NCBI GenBank assembly: GCA_964036665.1
Contig: OZ038526.1
Location: 12,090,001-12,154,000 of the forward strand
Length of the DNA stretch: 64,000 bases
Direction of reading: 5' to 3'
Source: Gordius sp. MW1
Lineage: Eukaryota > Nematomorpha > Gordioida > Gordea > Gordiidae
A model generated the notes under the pieces. The model ran no database searches. It was given only the letters and a program-made list of their open reading frames with translations, and was not told where the DNA came from. Of the stretch, positions 1 through 11,565 are shown one piece after another. The position numbers and the translations under genes are program-made. How positions within the stretch are numbered: position 1 is the stretch's first letter; each line of letters starts with the position of its first letter.

Positions 1-992
1 CTACAATCGACCCAATCTTCGCACTAAGACAAATGATGGATAAGTATGGTGAAAAGAGGAAAGACCTACATATGGTTTTTATCGACTTGGAGAAAGCTTA
101 TGACACGGTCCTCCGCGATTTAATATGGTGGTGCCTGAGGAAACAAAATATCCCTGACGCATATATACGGCTTATGAAAAATATTTATGAAGCCTCAAAC
201 TCTTGTGTTAGGACGACAGTTGGAGACTTTAAACTTTTTCGTGTTAATATTGGATTACATCTAGGCTCTGCTTTAAGTTCCTTTTTATTTAATATAAAAG
301 CCGAAAAGTGGTCAAAATGGTTTAAAGGTCAACGATCGAAAAACGGTATACATGGAAAACAGGAACCCCATCGCTGGATGAACATCTAAAGTACCCAAAA
401 GTAGACAGGTTTACATACCTCGGCTCGATGCTACATCAAGAGGGAGGTTGCGCAACGGAAGTCAATGCCGTGATCCAAAAAGGATGGCTTAAATGGCGAG
501 TGTGCGACAAGAAAATGCCAATATGGTTGAAGAGCAAAGCTTACAAATCCATCGTAAGACCGGTGTTACTCTATGGAAGTAAAACATGGGCATTAAACAC
601 CACAAAAGGAAAGCTATTACAAGCCACAGAGATGAGAATGATACGGTGGAGCTTGGGGTATACTAAGCTCAACCATATGACGAATGACCTTCTCATGACA
701 AAAATGGGTATTTATTTAACCTATGGCGGACATGATTAACGAAAATCGGCTAAGGTGGTATGGGCATAAAAGAGACACGGATGACGTAAATAGAAAAGTA
801 GGGACATGGAGGTACCGGGGAAGAGAGGAAGAGGACGACCCCGTGTCACGTGGAAAGAGCAAGTCGATAAAGTTATGGAAACTAAAAAGATTAGTCAAGA
901 CATGGCACTCACCCGGTCAAGATGTCAAAAACTTATCAAAACAAACCCCACGAATGTGGGACCAAATAACTGATAAAGAAGAAGAAGAGTGA
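1..992 (+). mobile_element. 3' half of an RTE/CFDP2-like LINE (decayed)
   Basis: Fragment of an APE-type LINE open at the left window edge. The reverse-transcriptase palm starts near 33 with the motif [14 protein letters not shown] and continues to about 300 (GLHLGSALSSFLFN, the usual G-HQGSALSP-LF block). The catalytic YADD part is missing by internal deletion. The C-terminal connection follows from about 428 (VRPVLLYGSKTWA, ATEMRMIRWSLGYTK) and then NRLRWYGH near 743. Two frame changes separate the three open segments (33-389, 428-739, 723-992). The element ends at a GATAAAGAAGAAGAAG tail near 990, the same 3' end as the full-length copy at 21514-24581, so this is a truncated relative. Residue-level similarity to that copy is high across the connection domain. 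Non-functional. Confidence 0.85.
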
Positions 993-999
993 TAGATGT

Positions 1000-3540
1000 T
1001 AAATACCCCCTACCCATAATAGAAATGTTTTTTTAGCTAATTTAAAAGGTTCTAAAGTCTTTTCAAAAATAGATCTTAGGAATGCCTACCTTCAGTTACG
1101 TGTAGATGATAAGACCTCTAAGATTTTAACAATAAACACCGATAGAGGTTTGTTTGCTTTTAAACGATTACCTTTTGGTTAAGTGTGTCTGCGCCAATTT
1201 TTCAACGAGCGTGGCTTCTATTACTAATAATTTAGATGGCATATTTTTGTATTTAGACGACATATTAGTAACGGGTTCAACGCAAGCCGAGCATGACTTA
1301 CGATTTTTGGTGTAACCGAAATTACTTATTTAGGACATATAATTATCGATAAAATTTAATTCGATTAAAATTAAAACTATTAAAAATATTTAGAGGCCTA
1401 ATAATAGAAAAGAGTTATCCTCGTTTTTAGGGCTTATGAATTATTATAGCAGATTTATTGATAACTACACGAAGTATTCTGGTCACCTATATGAATTAAC
1501 TAAAGATAAGTTTTATTTAAATGGGAAGAAAAAGAAGACCGATGTTTTAATTATTTGAAAATTATTTTGTTAAAAGATTCCATCTTAAAAGTTTTGATCG
1601 GAGTAAAGAGCACATCTAAAATCTTGATGCATCCAACACGGGTATAGGGGGAGCTTTATGTCAGGTCGAGCATGGAATTGAACATCCTGTAATTTATTTT
1701 TCGCGCAAACTTAATAGAGCGGAACGTACACTGTAACTGAAAAAGAAGCGCTTGCTATAATATTTGGTTTAAAACGATGTAGAGAATATTTAAGAGGCAA
1801 GACCTTTACCGTTTTTACCGATCACAAGCCTTTAATTAATTTATACCAAAAGATTAATACTGAATACTTGATTTCCCCACGTTTGCAAAGGTGGTTATTA
1901 ATACTTGGTAATTTTTCTTTAACATTAAAATATCGTAAAGGTAAAATAATTGTTTAGCAGACGTTTTGTCGCGTATGAGTGGTAATAACGAGAAATCTGA
2001 CATCGATAACCACGCAAACTAATGAGCATTACATTAATGTATTAAAAATTATTGAGTTTAGACTGACCCCGATTTTATCATAATAAGAGATATTTTATTG
2101 GGTAATGTCGGTACCTTTGGCTTTTAAACATGTGATTAACGAGCTCTATTTGGAGAATAACGTAATTAAATCAAATGAAAAAATTGTCATACCTACCGAG
2201 CTACGTGAGGATGTTTTAAAGGTACTTCACGAAGGGCATACAGGTATTACAAAGATGAAAGACATTGCTAGAAAGTATGTCTGGTGGCCAAAGATGACAA
2301 AAGGTATTAAAAGACAGGTTCGACAATGTGAATGGTGCAAAACCAAGACGGCAATGCCCCGCAAAGACAAAACGGTGAGATGGACACGTGCTAGAGAACC
2401 TTGGGATCGCATACACATTGATTTTTTCGAACTTGATAAAAATCGCTATATTTTAATTGTAGATGCTTTTTCGGGTTGGACTGAATTTAGAAAGGTTTTT
2501 AATATGTCTACCCTGGTAACGATTAATTTTTTAAAAGATTTAATTAGTTCGTAAGGTTTTCCAAGGTGTGTAATAACCGATAATGGCAGGGCATTTACTA
2601 GCGCAAAGTTTAATATATTTTGTAAACAATGGAATAAAAGGCATGTATTAACACGACCATATCATCCAAGTTCTAATGGACAGGTTGAGAGATAAGTAGG
2701 TATAGTTAAAAAGTGGATTAGATTATCACAGTCTGGTAAGGATGGTACCTGGCTCTATAGACTATATCATAACATGTTTCCCAGGTATCCGGATCGTTTA
2801 GCGGTAGGCGAAGAGTTTCTTAAACGTAAATGAAGATATCCGCCTGGGAATTAAATAATAATAATACTTTAACGACTACACGTCGCTTTAAAATAGATCA
2901 ACTAGTATGGTCACGTAACTATGCAGGTGAACCCATGTGGGTTTTGGCACGTGTTATTGATCACAGTAAGTTTTAGAGAGTGAGAAAGAGGAAGAAGGCA
3001 TTTGGAGCATTATGAATGCACGATGTCTAATTAATATTTTTATATTTAGATGCAATTACAATTGTCCTGGTGCTCAGTAGAGGTGGTGGTAAGGAGGACA
3101 GTGCCCATTCGTCCCCCGGGACCCATACATCTAACGATTGTAATCGGGGTAGATGGGATACCAAGGGTAGTGGCTATGTTCAAGCCACCTCCATCGGGTA
3201 TGCCAGGTGGATCAGGTCCATATAAGGGGTTCAGCGGCAGGGCAGGCCCGTGAGTAGACCTTGGAAGAGGTGTAATGGGTGCCGCCGTTAGCACCTTATG
3301 CCAATGTGTGAGGGAAGGAGCACATGTGAGGGAAGGAGCACAGGACGTCACAAGTAGGTGGCGTACCTCAGGCTACTCCTGAAGTAACGCAGAGGGCTAG
3401 TGAGGCAACGCCAGCAAGTAATGATGGGTCGTCGCAGAGTGCGGCGCAGGCCCTGCAATAGCTTTCCCTGGGCCCTAAATAGGAGGTGCCGGAAAAGCTA
3501 ACTGAAGATGAACCATAAGTGTCCAAAATATGGCGTTCCA
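1000..3540 (+). mobile_element. Ty3/Gypsy LTR-retrotransposon fossil (pol part)
   Basis: Broken pol of a Ty3/Gypsy element that starts directly after the LINE tail. Parts in order: RT (about 1000-1300, with FSKIDLRNAYLQL and LFAFKRLPFG), RT-RNase H connection and RNase H (about 1420-1980, with TDHKPL), integrase zinc domain (about 2200-2350, H-H-C-C) and integrase core (about 2380-2720, IHIDFFEL and the later D and E blocks), then an integrase C-terminal stretch to about 2960. The stretch 3050-3540 is much more GC-rich than its surroundings and probably belongs to the element's 3' part, but I recognise no domain there. It is the same lineage as the fossil at 55294-58320, judging from the integrase. 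Heavily decayed, roughly ten breaks. No LTRs seen. Old. Confidence 0.85.
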
Positions 3541-4190
3541 TTTCTCTCTACACACATTATCAATCCTATTTCACCGTTTTTATACAACAATTTTTATAAA
3601 TCACATTAAACATTTGTTTTGCCATTTACATTACTTTTCACATTATAAAGGTAGGGTTGGCAACTGATCTCTAATCCACTTAATTTTCTGTGCGAGTTTG
3701 CACTACACTAAAATAAGTGAGCATAGGCTTTATTAATAATATGATTTGTGGCTGAATTATTAAAAAATGGAATAAGTAAATATTTTTGGACATATTATGG
3801 GACTTACACTATAATAGAATGTTTTAATTTTTGAATGTATAAGTACTTGCTTTAAATTTATTGTGCAATTTATTGAAAACCTCAAAACTGTTATTCCTAC
3901 CAGAGAGCAATACTTTTCCACAATAACTAGTTAAGTTAAAGTTAATTTAAAAAAATGTAATTAATTTCAGTTACATTTTTTAAAAAGTAACTGAATACAG
4001 TTCCAGTTACTTGCCTTATGGAACTAGTTACACTAAAAGATACTCGAGTATATAAAAAAATATTTTAAATATAATTTATTCACATATTATAATAAAATTT
4101 ACAGGGGAATATATAATAATATGATTTCAATCAAATGTTATATTCTATATTGTCGTCTAATAAGCTTGTCCGTTTTTCACTAAATATTAG
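3541..4190. repeat. AT-rich dispersed repeat, internal part of a hAT-MITE family
   Basis: No gene. The segment 3620-3850 (CATTATAAAGGTAGGGTTGGCA and what follows) resembles 41440-41640 and parts of 35900-36400, which belong to the GAGACGAG-type hAT MITE family. The segment 3900-4030 is a run of GTTAC/AACTAGTTAC motifs that recurs at 9040-9236. I read it as an internal MITE fragment with a second small repeat nested in it; the ends are not visible. Confidence 0.45.
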
Positions 4191-4940
4191 CTTCTTCTTC
4201 TTCTTCTTTTTTCTATGACTGTTTTTCACCTAGGCTGGTGGTCAGTCCTTTCAGCATTCGTTTCGATTTGTTTCTATGTTTACATAGGTTTTTTTTATCT
4301 TGTGGACTTTCATATCGTGCCGTATTTTATGAATCCAGGTAAGCTTGAATCTTCCTCTCCTTCGTTTTCCTGCAAAATATTACATCTCGATTTTCTTTCC
4401 GACGTAGCTTTCGTCCCTTCTTTCGACATGGCCATACCATCTAAGTCTATTTGTTAGGAGCTTTGTCGTAATAGATGTAGTACCCAGAATTCTTCTTATT
4501 TCTTCATTTCGCGTATGTTCCTTTTTGCTTACTCCTAGCACCCATCTTAGCATTCTCATCTCCATGGTCGCAAGACGCTGCTCTTCTCTTTTACGTATAG
4601 CCCATGATTCCGAGCTATACAGGACTGTTGGCTGTATGATGGATTTATCAGTGCGCCTTTTAGTCTTCTCGGAATGTTTTTGTCACACAGAACGCCTGTC
4701 AAGTCCCTCCACTTACGCCATCCAGAATTTATTCTTGCTTGGAATTCTTAATCCATTCCGTCAACCGATTGAAGTGTTGATCCTAAATATTTGAACGAAT
4801 CCACGCTTATAAGTTGCCAATCGCCTAAAGTAAGGGATGCACTTAGCTGGTTTTCATCCGATTTAAGCTTTGTCTCCATGTATTCTGTTTTCTTTCGATT
4901 TACCCTGAGACCACTTTCTTCTATTGCATTTACCCATCTA

Positions 4941-5824
4941 TTTTTTTTGAATTGACATGCTTTATTAAAAAAAAGTATTAAACATAGAGTGAAATTAATA
5001 AAAAAGATACAAGAACGAAAAAATTTATAAAAAAATGATTAAAACACATTATCCGTTTTTTCATCTTCTTTAAGAATGGGCATTGAATCCATTAAAGAAT
5101 AAAAATTGGATTTAGCAATCGCAATGGCAAGTGATTATCTTAGTAAAAAACAATTTTTTTGGAAGGGGGCGAGCGTTTATTGAGTTCTTTAAAAAAATTT
5201 AATGCGCTCTTCCCAAACGTCCCTGAGCACGACGAGACGATAGGAATAAAAATGGAGGTTTTCGATAAAGCTGCGTATTTTAAGTACGATGCCGATCCTA
5301 GGGGGTCGTGAGTATCGTTGGAGGGGAACAAACAGGTCAATACAGGTGTAGTCCCATTTTAAGAAAAGGCCTTTGTCCCATGGGATAAGTGACGAACCGT
5401 CAGGACGCATCCGCCCTTCGAGAGAGGGATCTGATGGTTCAAAGATGGAAGAAACTTTTGCCCGTTTGAGGGCAGCTTGCAGCAGTGTATTTATTTTTTG
5501 GTGCCTACTATACCGGCTTTTGTTAAATTTACAATGCAGAGGGTGACGCGCTTCCTCATCTACAAGTGATTTACAAAGCCGGCAGGGGTATGGGGACGCG
5601 TCAGGACGCACCCGCTCTTCGAGAGAGGGATCTGATGGTTCAAGGATGGAAGGAACTTTTGCCCGTTTGAGGGCAGCTTGAAGCAGTGTATTTATTTTTT
5701 AATGCCTACTATACCGGCTTTTGTTAAATTTATAATGCAGAGGGTGACGCGCTTCCTCATCTACAAGTGAATTACAAAGCCGGCAGGGGTATGGTGACGT
5801 GTATTTACAGCCGGCGGAGGGCAG
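4941..5824 (-). mobile_element. 5'-truncated fragment of a CCHC/RPD (RLE-type) LINE inserted in the RTE LINE
   Basis: The open segment 5189-5611 (minus) encodes the C-terminal module of the element type seen whole at 15914-18724: a CRLC...HPLHC zinc knuckle, RHQKIN, EPSDPS, MRPDGSSLIPW and LKWDYTCIDLF. Its last residues and 3' untranslated part run down to a short A-run at 4941-4949. The upstream junction is at about 5825, in the middle of the RTE LINE's RT, and the RTE sequence resumes at 4940. This is therefore a 5'-truncated retrotransposed copy. No RT of its own remains. A close relative lies on the plus strand at 9736-10690. Confidence 0.8.
5399..5800 (-). repeat. 201-bp tandem duplication inside the RLE-type LINE fragment
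   Basis: Two direct units, 5399-5599 and 5600 to about 5800, have a period of exactly 201 bp (67 codons) and differ at about a dozen positions. Each unit covers the zinc knuckle, RHxxIN and EPS...RPDG parts. The period is a multiple of three, so the reading frame stays open through the first junction (RPDASPYPCRLC). Confidence 0.85.
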
Positions 5825-8310
5825 TATTAGCCAATTCTTGTTTACTTTTGGCACAAAGAATCATATAGTCTGCAAAGATTATTGCCCAAGGAGCTTCCTC
5901 GCCCAAATCTTGATAATAATATCCATTATCATTATGAATAGGAAGGGACTAAGAGCTGAACCTTGATGAACTCCAGTGTTAATGGCAAAACCCTTTGTAG
6001 TCCCCACCGTTGTTCTAACGTACGTTCTATTATTTCCCTTGTACATATCTTTTATTGCTCTGACGTATAATTCTGACACGTTGTTTTCTTTTAGACATTT
6101 CCACACTAAAGTACGAGGAACTTTATCGAACGCTTTTTCTAGATCGATGAAACACATGTGCAAATCCTCTTCCCTTTTTTTAAACCGTTCCATTAATCTT
6201 TTAACACTGTTTAGAGCGTCTGTTATAGAACTCTCCGGCATGAATCCGAATTGGTTATCTCGAATTTGAAGTAAACTCCGAAGCCGTTTTTCGATCACTT
6301 TTTCCCACACCTTAAAAGTGTGACTCATAAGCTTTATCCCTCTGTAATTGTTGCAATCCTGAATGTCCCCTCGTATATCGGGATCATGTAACTATCCCTC
6401 CACTCGTTAGGCATTACCCCCGTTTTTAAGATATTGTTGAAAAGGTTTGGCGAGGAATTGTGCACCAGTATTGCCTAACGCTTTAAAACCCTCTATTGGT
6501 ATATTGTCTGGTCCAAGAACTTTTCCTGACTTTAGTTTACCCATAGCAACTTTGACTTCCGTTTCGATGATCCAGTCCGCTGTGTTCAATTCTCTTATTG
6601 TATTTTCCTGGTTAATGTCTTCGACTACAGGCCCCTTTTCAATTGATAAATCGCTATAATAGTCGTACCATCTTTGTAGTATATGGCTGTCGTGTGTTAG
6701 TATTTCTCCCTTTTGACGCTTGATTAGCCGGCATTCTAGGTAATCGTTAGCATTTCGGGCCCTTGCGATTTTGTAGATCAATTTTTCTCCTTCCTTTGAG
6801 TTTAGTTTTAAATTCAAATCGTCGTACACCTTGCTTTTTGTTTTTGCTACGGATTTTTTAGCCGATCTTTTAGCTACTTGGTAAGCTTGCTTATCATTAC
6901 TATTCTTGCTTTTATACCAAACTTTGTACAATCTCTTCTTTTCCTTATACATTTTTGCACTTCTTCATTCCACCACCACGTCTCCTTGAGAATAGGCTTG
7001 CTTTCACCTAGTATTTGTCGTCCCGCTTTTCACATTGTGGCAGCTATACCATTCCATTCATTGATCCTCACATGAAGTATTTTCCTTAAATTCAGTATGT
7101 TTAATTACTTGTTCCTGAAAATGTTGGATATTATCCTTTAGTTTCTTCCATTGTATAGTAGCCGCTACTCTTTGTACCTTTTGCCCCTTAATGCCCTTTA
7201 ATATAAAGTCCATCACCAACAGCTTGTGTTGGCAGGCCAATACTTCACTCGGTATCTTAACATTTTGAACATACTTTAAGTGCGCTCTTTTCACTAGAAA
7301 GAAATCTATCTGAGTGGTACGGTTGCCGCTTTTGTACGTTATAAGATGTTCCTGTCTCTTTTTGAAGAAGGTGTTTCCTATTGCTAGGTCAAAAGCTTGA
7401 GCAATTTCTAGAATTTCCGTACCTCCTTCATTTCTTAAGCCGTAACCCCGACCACCGTGATTTCTTTCAAATCCTTCCCTTGATTTGCCCACGTGTCCAT
7501 TGAGGTCCGCTCCGATAATTATAAGTCCCTCTTTACCGAACTGGGATAGAACATCTTCAAGCTCCTTCCAAAAACAATCTTTTTCCGCCTCAGAGCATCC
7601 ACTGTGAGGGGGGTATGCTGATATAACGTTTATCGTAGTAGATTTATAACAAAGCTGTATCGCCATAATTCTGTCATTGATTCTTTTAACGTCGACGGCA
7701 GTTTGCTGAAATTCTTCCAATAGCACTATACCGACGCCATTACGATAAGTTTCTGTACCGTAAAAATATAATTTGTATCCGTCACCTATGTATTTTGCTT
7801 TTTGGCCCTTCCATTTGGTCTCTTGTATACAAGCGATATCGATTTTTCTCCTCCTTAAAACGTCTGCCAATTCTCTGCTCTTGCTAGTCATTGTACCAAT
7901 ATTCCATGACCCAAACTTTATCCACGCAAACTAATTTCTTTAACCGCTTCCGTTTGTTGAGAGAGCGGTAGCCTTCGTTTATTTCCCACACATTCCAGGG
8001 GAAGAATGCGCGCGTCGCTTAAGGGGGACGCCCTAGTTTGGTTTTCATGCTGCTTCTTTGTTGTAGTATACATTTTGGTTTATATGGAATGAGGGAGTAT
8101 TGATATCGGCCTTCCAAGCCTGACGGAACTATGTTAGATTTTGGCGCTTGACTACCTACTATTCTTTATGATGCCGTTATTTTGGTGAATTGAACTTTCT
8201 TTAGACCACTAGTATTGATAGGGTTAATCTAGCATTTCCATTTCACTAGTACCCCCTCAAAAGCCCAGAAATTTTCGGCTGATTCTTCACTAAGAACCTT
8301 GCCAATAGGG

Positions 8311-9299
8311 TGACCCCACCAGTAACAAACACAAAAATTGTGTTTGGCTACCAAAGGAATAGCTTCTTGGATCACGAGAGTACACAAGCACCACGACTAA
8401 ATAGGCGCTCGACGGAGGCGCTGGATGATAGGTGTACATTGAATTTTATAAAAAGTTTTTTTATTTTAGGAAAATTATCATATTTTTTTAAATATCTATC
8501 ATTTTTATTAGAATTAATAAAAGGGTAAGTGCACCCTTGGATCCTTTCCGACTTTTAAAGTTATTTCTAAATTGTTACTTTTAAATTCTTCCATAAATTT
8601 GCAGTAGTATCCATAGGAGCTGGTATGTAAGTCATCTTAAGGTTATATCATTTGAATACCAATATCATATTTTTGGCTTCTTTTTTGTTTAATGACAATT
8701 AGTTATCAAAAAATGGCCAAAATGTTGAAATTTCATGTCAAATTCGAATAATACAGGGTTTATAATTAAAAAATATAATTAAATCAATAATCTTCATCAA
8801 TATTATATTATATGTAATATCATGGCTTAATGATCCAAATTTAGATATAAATCAAGCAAGAATTTAAAAATTAATTCTTCATAGTATATATTAAGTGAAT
8901 TCATATTTACAATAATAATAAATAATGATACTTGTAATTTTCTAATAGGATGAGTTATTTATTCTAAATAGTAATTAAATATTTAAATTTAATCCTTGAA
9001 GAAAATTAAATCAAAAGCGATGATCACAAACATGAAGTGTAATTATATTATTTTATGTAATTAATGATTTTTAAATTTTATAAAAAGTAACTGAATTAGT
9101 TAAATAGGTACTGGATTAATGTAACTAACTACAATTACAGTTCCTCTGAAATAAAAGTAACTTATTAAAGTTATTTTTCTGAAGAAATGGAACTAGCTCC
9201 AGGAACTAGTTACATATAACTAGTTACTTAACAGCTCTACCTACCAGTAACAATGCTATTTTTATTGTTTTAAAAACGGTGTAATGCGTGCAACTAATT
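8311..9299. other. AT-rich stretch without a recognisable gene
   Basis: No credible coding region. The first 200 bases may still be LINE 5' leader. Between about 9040 and 9236 there is a run of GTAACT/AACTAGTTAC motifs ending in TTAACAGCTCTACC, shared with 3900-4030; it looks like a small decayed transposable element. Confidence 0.4.
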
Positions 9300-9734
9300 A
9301 CTTATGTTATGAATATTGATAAAAAGTATCCACTCGTACGTTAGAGTGTCTAAAACATTATAATAAACCTGCAATAAATTATTAGGAACGAACTGATGAA
9401 GGTTAATTTAGAAGGCTAAACTTTTTTTTTAAATCATTTATCTAAAAACCAATGTTAATTAAGGGTCTCTAGTTCAAATATTCAAATGACACGTTTATAC
9501 AGGTTTTTGAAAAGAATAATAGTGCGTCATTTTAATTTTTGCAAATTTTTTAGTATTTTTATTATAATTTAAATAAATTTGGAGGAAAATTAAATTAGTA
9601 AATTTTTTTTATAAAAGTTGAGACATGTGGAGAATTCTCGCCTAGACGAGATACCGAGATTTTTCTAGACCGAGACGAGACGAGATCGAGAGTCTCATAA
9701 TGGCACGCAGACGAGATGAAATTTCGAAACACTA
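9300..9734. mobile_element. Right part of a GAGACGAG-type hAT MITE
   Basis: The right end reads GAGACGAGACGAGATCGAGAG and closes with CGAAACACTA at 9734, identical in its last ten bases to the right end of the complete copy at 35228-36740. The stretch from 9300 (cactcg...taaaac...gcaataaa) also matches that copy internally near 36130-36200. The left end (TAGTGATGCGG) is not found, so this copy is truncated. Confidence 0.65.
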
Positions 9735-9735
9735 G

Positions 9736-10690
9736 TCACTTTTTATGGTCAACTGCTTTGTAATGCTCTTAGAGAACCCCATTCTTTCCTTCAACATAGC
9801 CCTCCGCTTAGGCTGTAAATACACGACACCATACCCCTGCCGGCTTTGTAACTCACTTGAAGATGAGCGCGTCCCCCTTTGCATCATAAATTTAACAAAA
9901 GCCGATATTGTAGGCACCAAAATTAAATACATTGTTACAAGCTGCCCTCAAACGAGCAAAAGTTCCCTCTATGTATTACTTAATTAGAATATTGATACTT
10001 TTATGATTTGGATATCTCTCTATACCACCCCTCATTAAAATTTGAATACACAACAGACATTGAAGTTTAGATATTTAAATACCTTACGATTTAACAATGT
10101 TATTCATATTAACCTCTATACAATTATATATGAACTAATTCTTAGCGATAAAGAATCATTCTATTTTGGTTATACATTTAGTAATAAAGTAGAAACTTAA
10201 ACCTCTACACCTCCATCCTTGAAACGTCAGATCCCTCTTATGAAGGGCGGATGCCTCCTGACGGTAGGTCACTTGTCCCATGAAACAAAGGCCTTTTTTT
10301 AAATTGGGACTACGCTTGTATTGACCTGTTCGCACCCTCCAACAATACTCACGACCCCATAGGATCGGCAGAGCATCTTAAATCCGTAAAATATTTAGCT
10401 TTATCAGAAACCTCTATTTTAATTCCTATCGTTTCGTCGTGCTCATAGATGTTTGGAAAGAGCGCTTTAAGAACTTAATAAACGCTCGCCTCCTTCAAAA
10501 ATATCGAATAGTTTTTTATGACAATCAATCGCCATTGCAATCACTAAATCCAATTTTTATTCCCTCATGAACTCAATGCCCATTCTTAGAGAAGACGAAG
10601 AAACGGATAATGTCTTTTAAATTTAATTTATAAACATTTTCGTTCTTGTATCTTTTTATTAATTCCATTATATATTTAATACTTTTTGAT
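9736..10690 (+). mobile_element. Fragment of the RLE-type LINE, with a small insertion
   Basis: Plus-strand relative of the fragment at 4941-5824. It encodes ALRLGCKYTTPYPCRLC near 9800 and TSKSSL near 9960. After a gap it continues near 10205 with the EPSDPS...RPDG, LKWDYACIDLF and C-terminal part, and the 3' untranslated region ends near 10690 in the same wording as the copy at 4950-5040 (TTTTCGTTCTTGTATCTTTT). Compared with that copy, about 235 bp of AT-rich DNA (9970-10205) interrupts it, flanked on both sides by CCTCTA. Frameshifted and dead. Confidence 0.75.
9970..10205. mobile_element. Small AT-rich insertion in the LINE fragment
   Basis: The interval is absent from the homologous LINE copy at 5640-5650 (minus) and is bracketed by CCTCTA (9965-9970 and 10201-10206), a possible 6-bp target duplication. 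No terminal inverted repeat or coding capacity is evident. Confidence 0.4.
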
Positions 10691-10758
10691 AGTTCCTAGT
10701 AAACCTTGATCTTATACCAAATGGACTTTGGCTCATACCTTTTCATGTCCATATCAAT

Positions 10759-11052
10759 CAGGGTTTCTTTCAGGGAGGAGCCCGCCTACCCCCCCCCCCC
10801 CCCCCCCGGGCAATTTTAAATACCCCCCCCCCCCCCCGGAGAGTTTTGATTGAAGGAAGCATGAACTCAAGTTCCATTATGAAGTCATATATTATTTAAT
10901 GATTATGCGTGTATGTATCTATTTATTTTTATATCACCAATAAAAATCCGTAAATATATACAAAATGGCTTAGCAATTAAAAAATTTTTACCCCCCTCCC
11001 CGGAAGTTGAAAATACCCTCCCCCGGAGCATTTTTTCTGAAAGAAACCCTGA
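10759..11052. mobile_element. hAT-type MITE with perfect 8-bp target duplication
   Basis: A 294-bp element. The left end CAGGGTTTCTTTCAG (10759) and the reverse complement of the right end (11052) are identical for 15 bases. The flanks ATATCAAT at 10751-10758 and 11053-11060 match perfectly, the 8-bp duplication of hAT elements. Inside are two pairs of long C-runs followed by GG, one pair after the left end and one before the right end, in the same orientation. No ORF. Confidence 0.9.
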
Positions 11053-11311
11053 TATCAATAGTATGCTTCAAAATAAACTTAGGTCTTGTCACTCTCGTTT
11101 ACCTTAGACATCTTAGGCAAAAAACTTTACCAACAGAAAATTAAATTTTAATTAAACTGACTATTATGATATGGAAAAATGACGATATTAAGGCTTTATA
11201 AACTTATTCACAAATAAATTGTAAAATAAACCAATCTAATTTGCCCATTATTTTGTTTGTGCTGACTTACAAATGGTAAAGCTGTAAGAACTCTGCTTTT
11301 TGTAACTCTTA

Positions 11312-11562
11312 AGGTTCGTCTTAATACGCGGTTTTGAATCTAGATTAAAACAGGGAATGCATGTTTAAACATAGCCGCGTCTTAATACGGTTTGTTCTGT
11401 TTTTGTGTTTTTGCTCATAAAACAAACTATACTTGTGCGCTTATTAATGCATATACATATGGTAACTAAACTAAAATTGTTGATTCCACGACATGTATAT
11501 CGCACATTTGGACAAACAAAAATATGGCGCTTTGGAGTTGAATCGTATATTAAGACGGGCCC
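11312..11562. mobile_element. PIF/Harbinger-like MITE (TTA target site)
   Basis: A 251-bp element bounded by TTA at 11309-11311 and 11563-11565. The left terminus AGGTTCGTCTTAAT and the reverse complement of the right terminus, GGGCCCGTCTTAAT, form terminal inverted repeats. A 3-bp TTA duplication with GGG-starting termini suits PIF/Harbinger. No coding capacity. Confidence 0.7.
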
Positions 11563-11565
11563 TTA

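Larger units (their letters stand above)
4192..8310 (-). mobile_element. RTE/CFDP2-like LINE, nearly full length, interrupted by another LINE
   Basis: APE-type LINE on the minus strand. The 5' region reaches roughly 8310. The endonuclease spans 7058-7900 with the expected motifs SWNIGT, CIQETKW, SAYPPHSG and GADLNGHVG. The linker and start of RT lie at 6407-6952 (GPDNIPIEGFKALG). The RT palm lies at 5879-6328 (HMCFIDLEKAFDKVP, GVHQGSALSPFLF), ending in a damaged FADY-type active site near 5875. The remainder is displaced to 4192-4940, where MEMRMLRWVLGVSKKE and NRLRWYGHVERRD encode the C-terminal domain, followed by an AAGAAGAAGAAG tail at 4192. The gap between the halves (4941-5824) is a later insertion. 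At least three frameshifts are also visible (near 7900, 7050-6950 and 6400-6330). It belongs to a different subfamily from the copy at 21514-24581. Confidence 0.88.

Noticed and set aside
3046-3351. Proline-rich open frames on both strands as genes
   Set aside because: They overlap each other in a GC-rich stretch at the end of a Gypsy fossil, with no domain and no start context; frames stay open because of composition.
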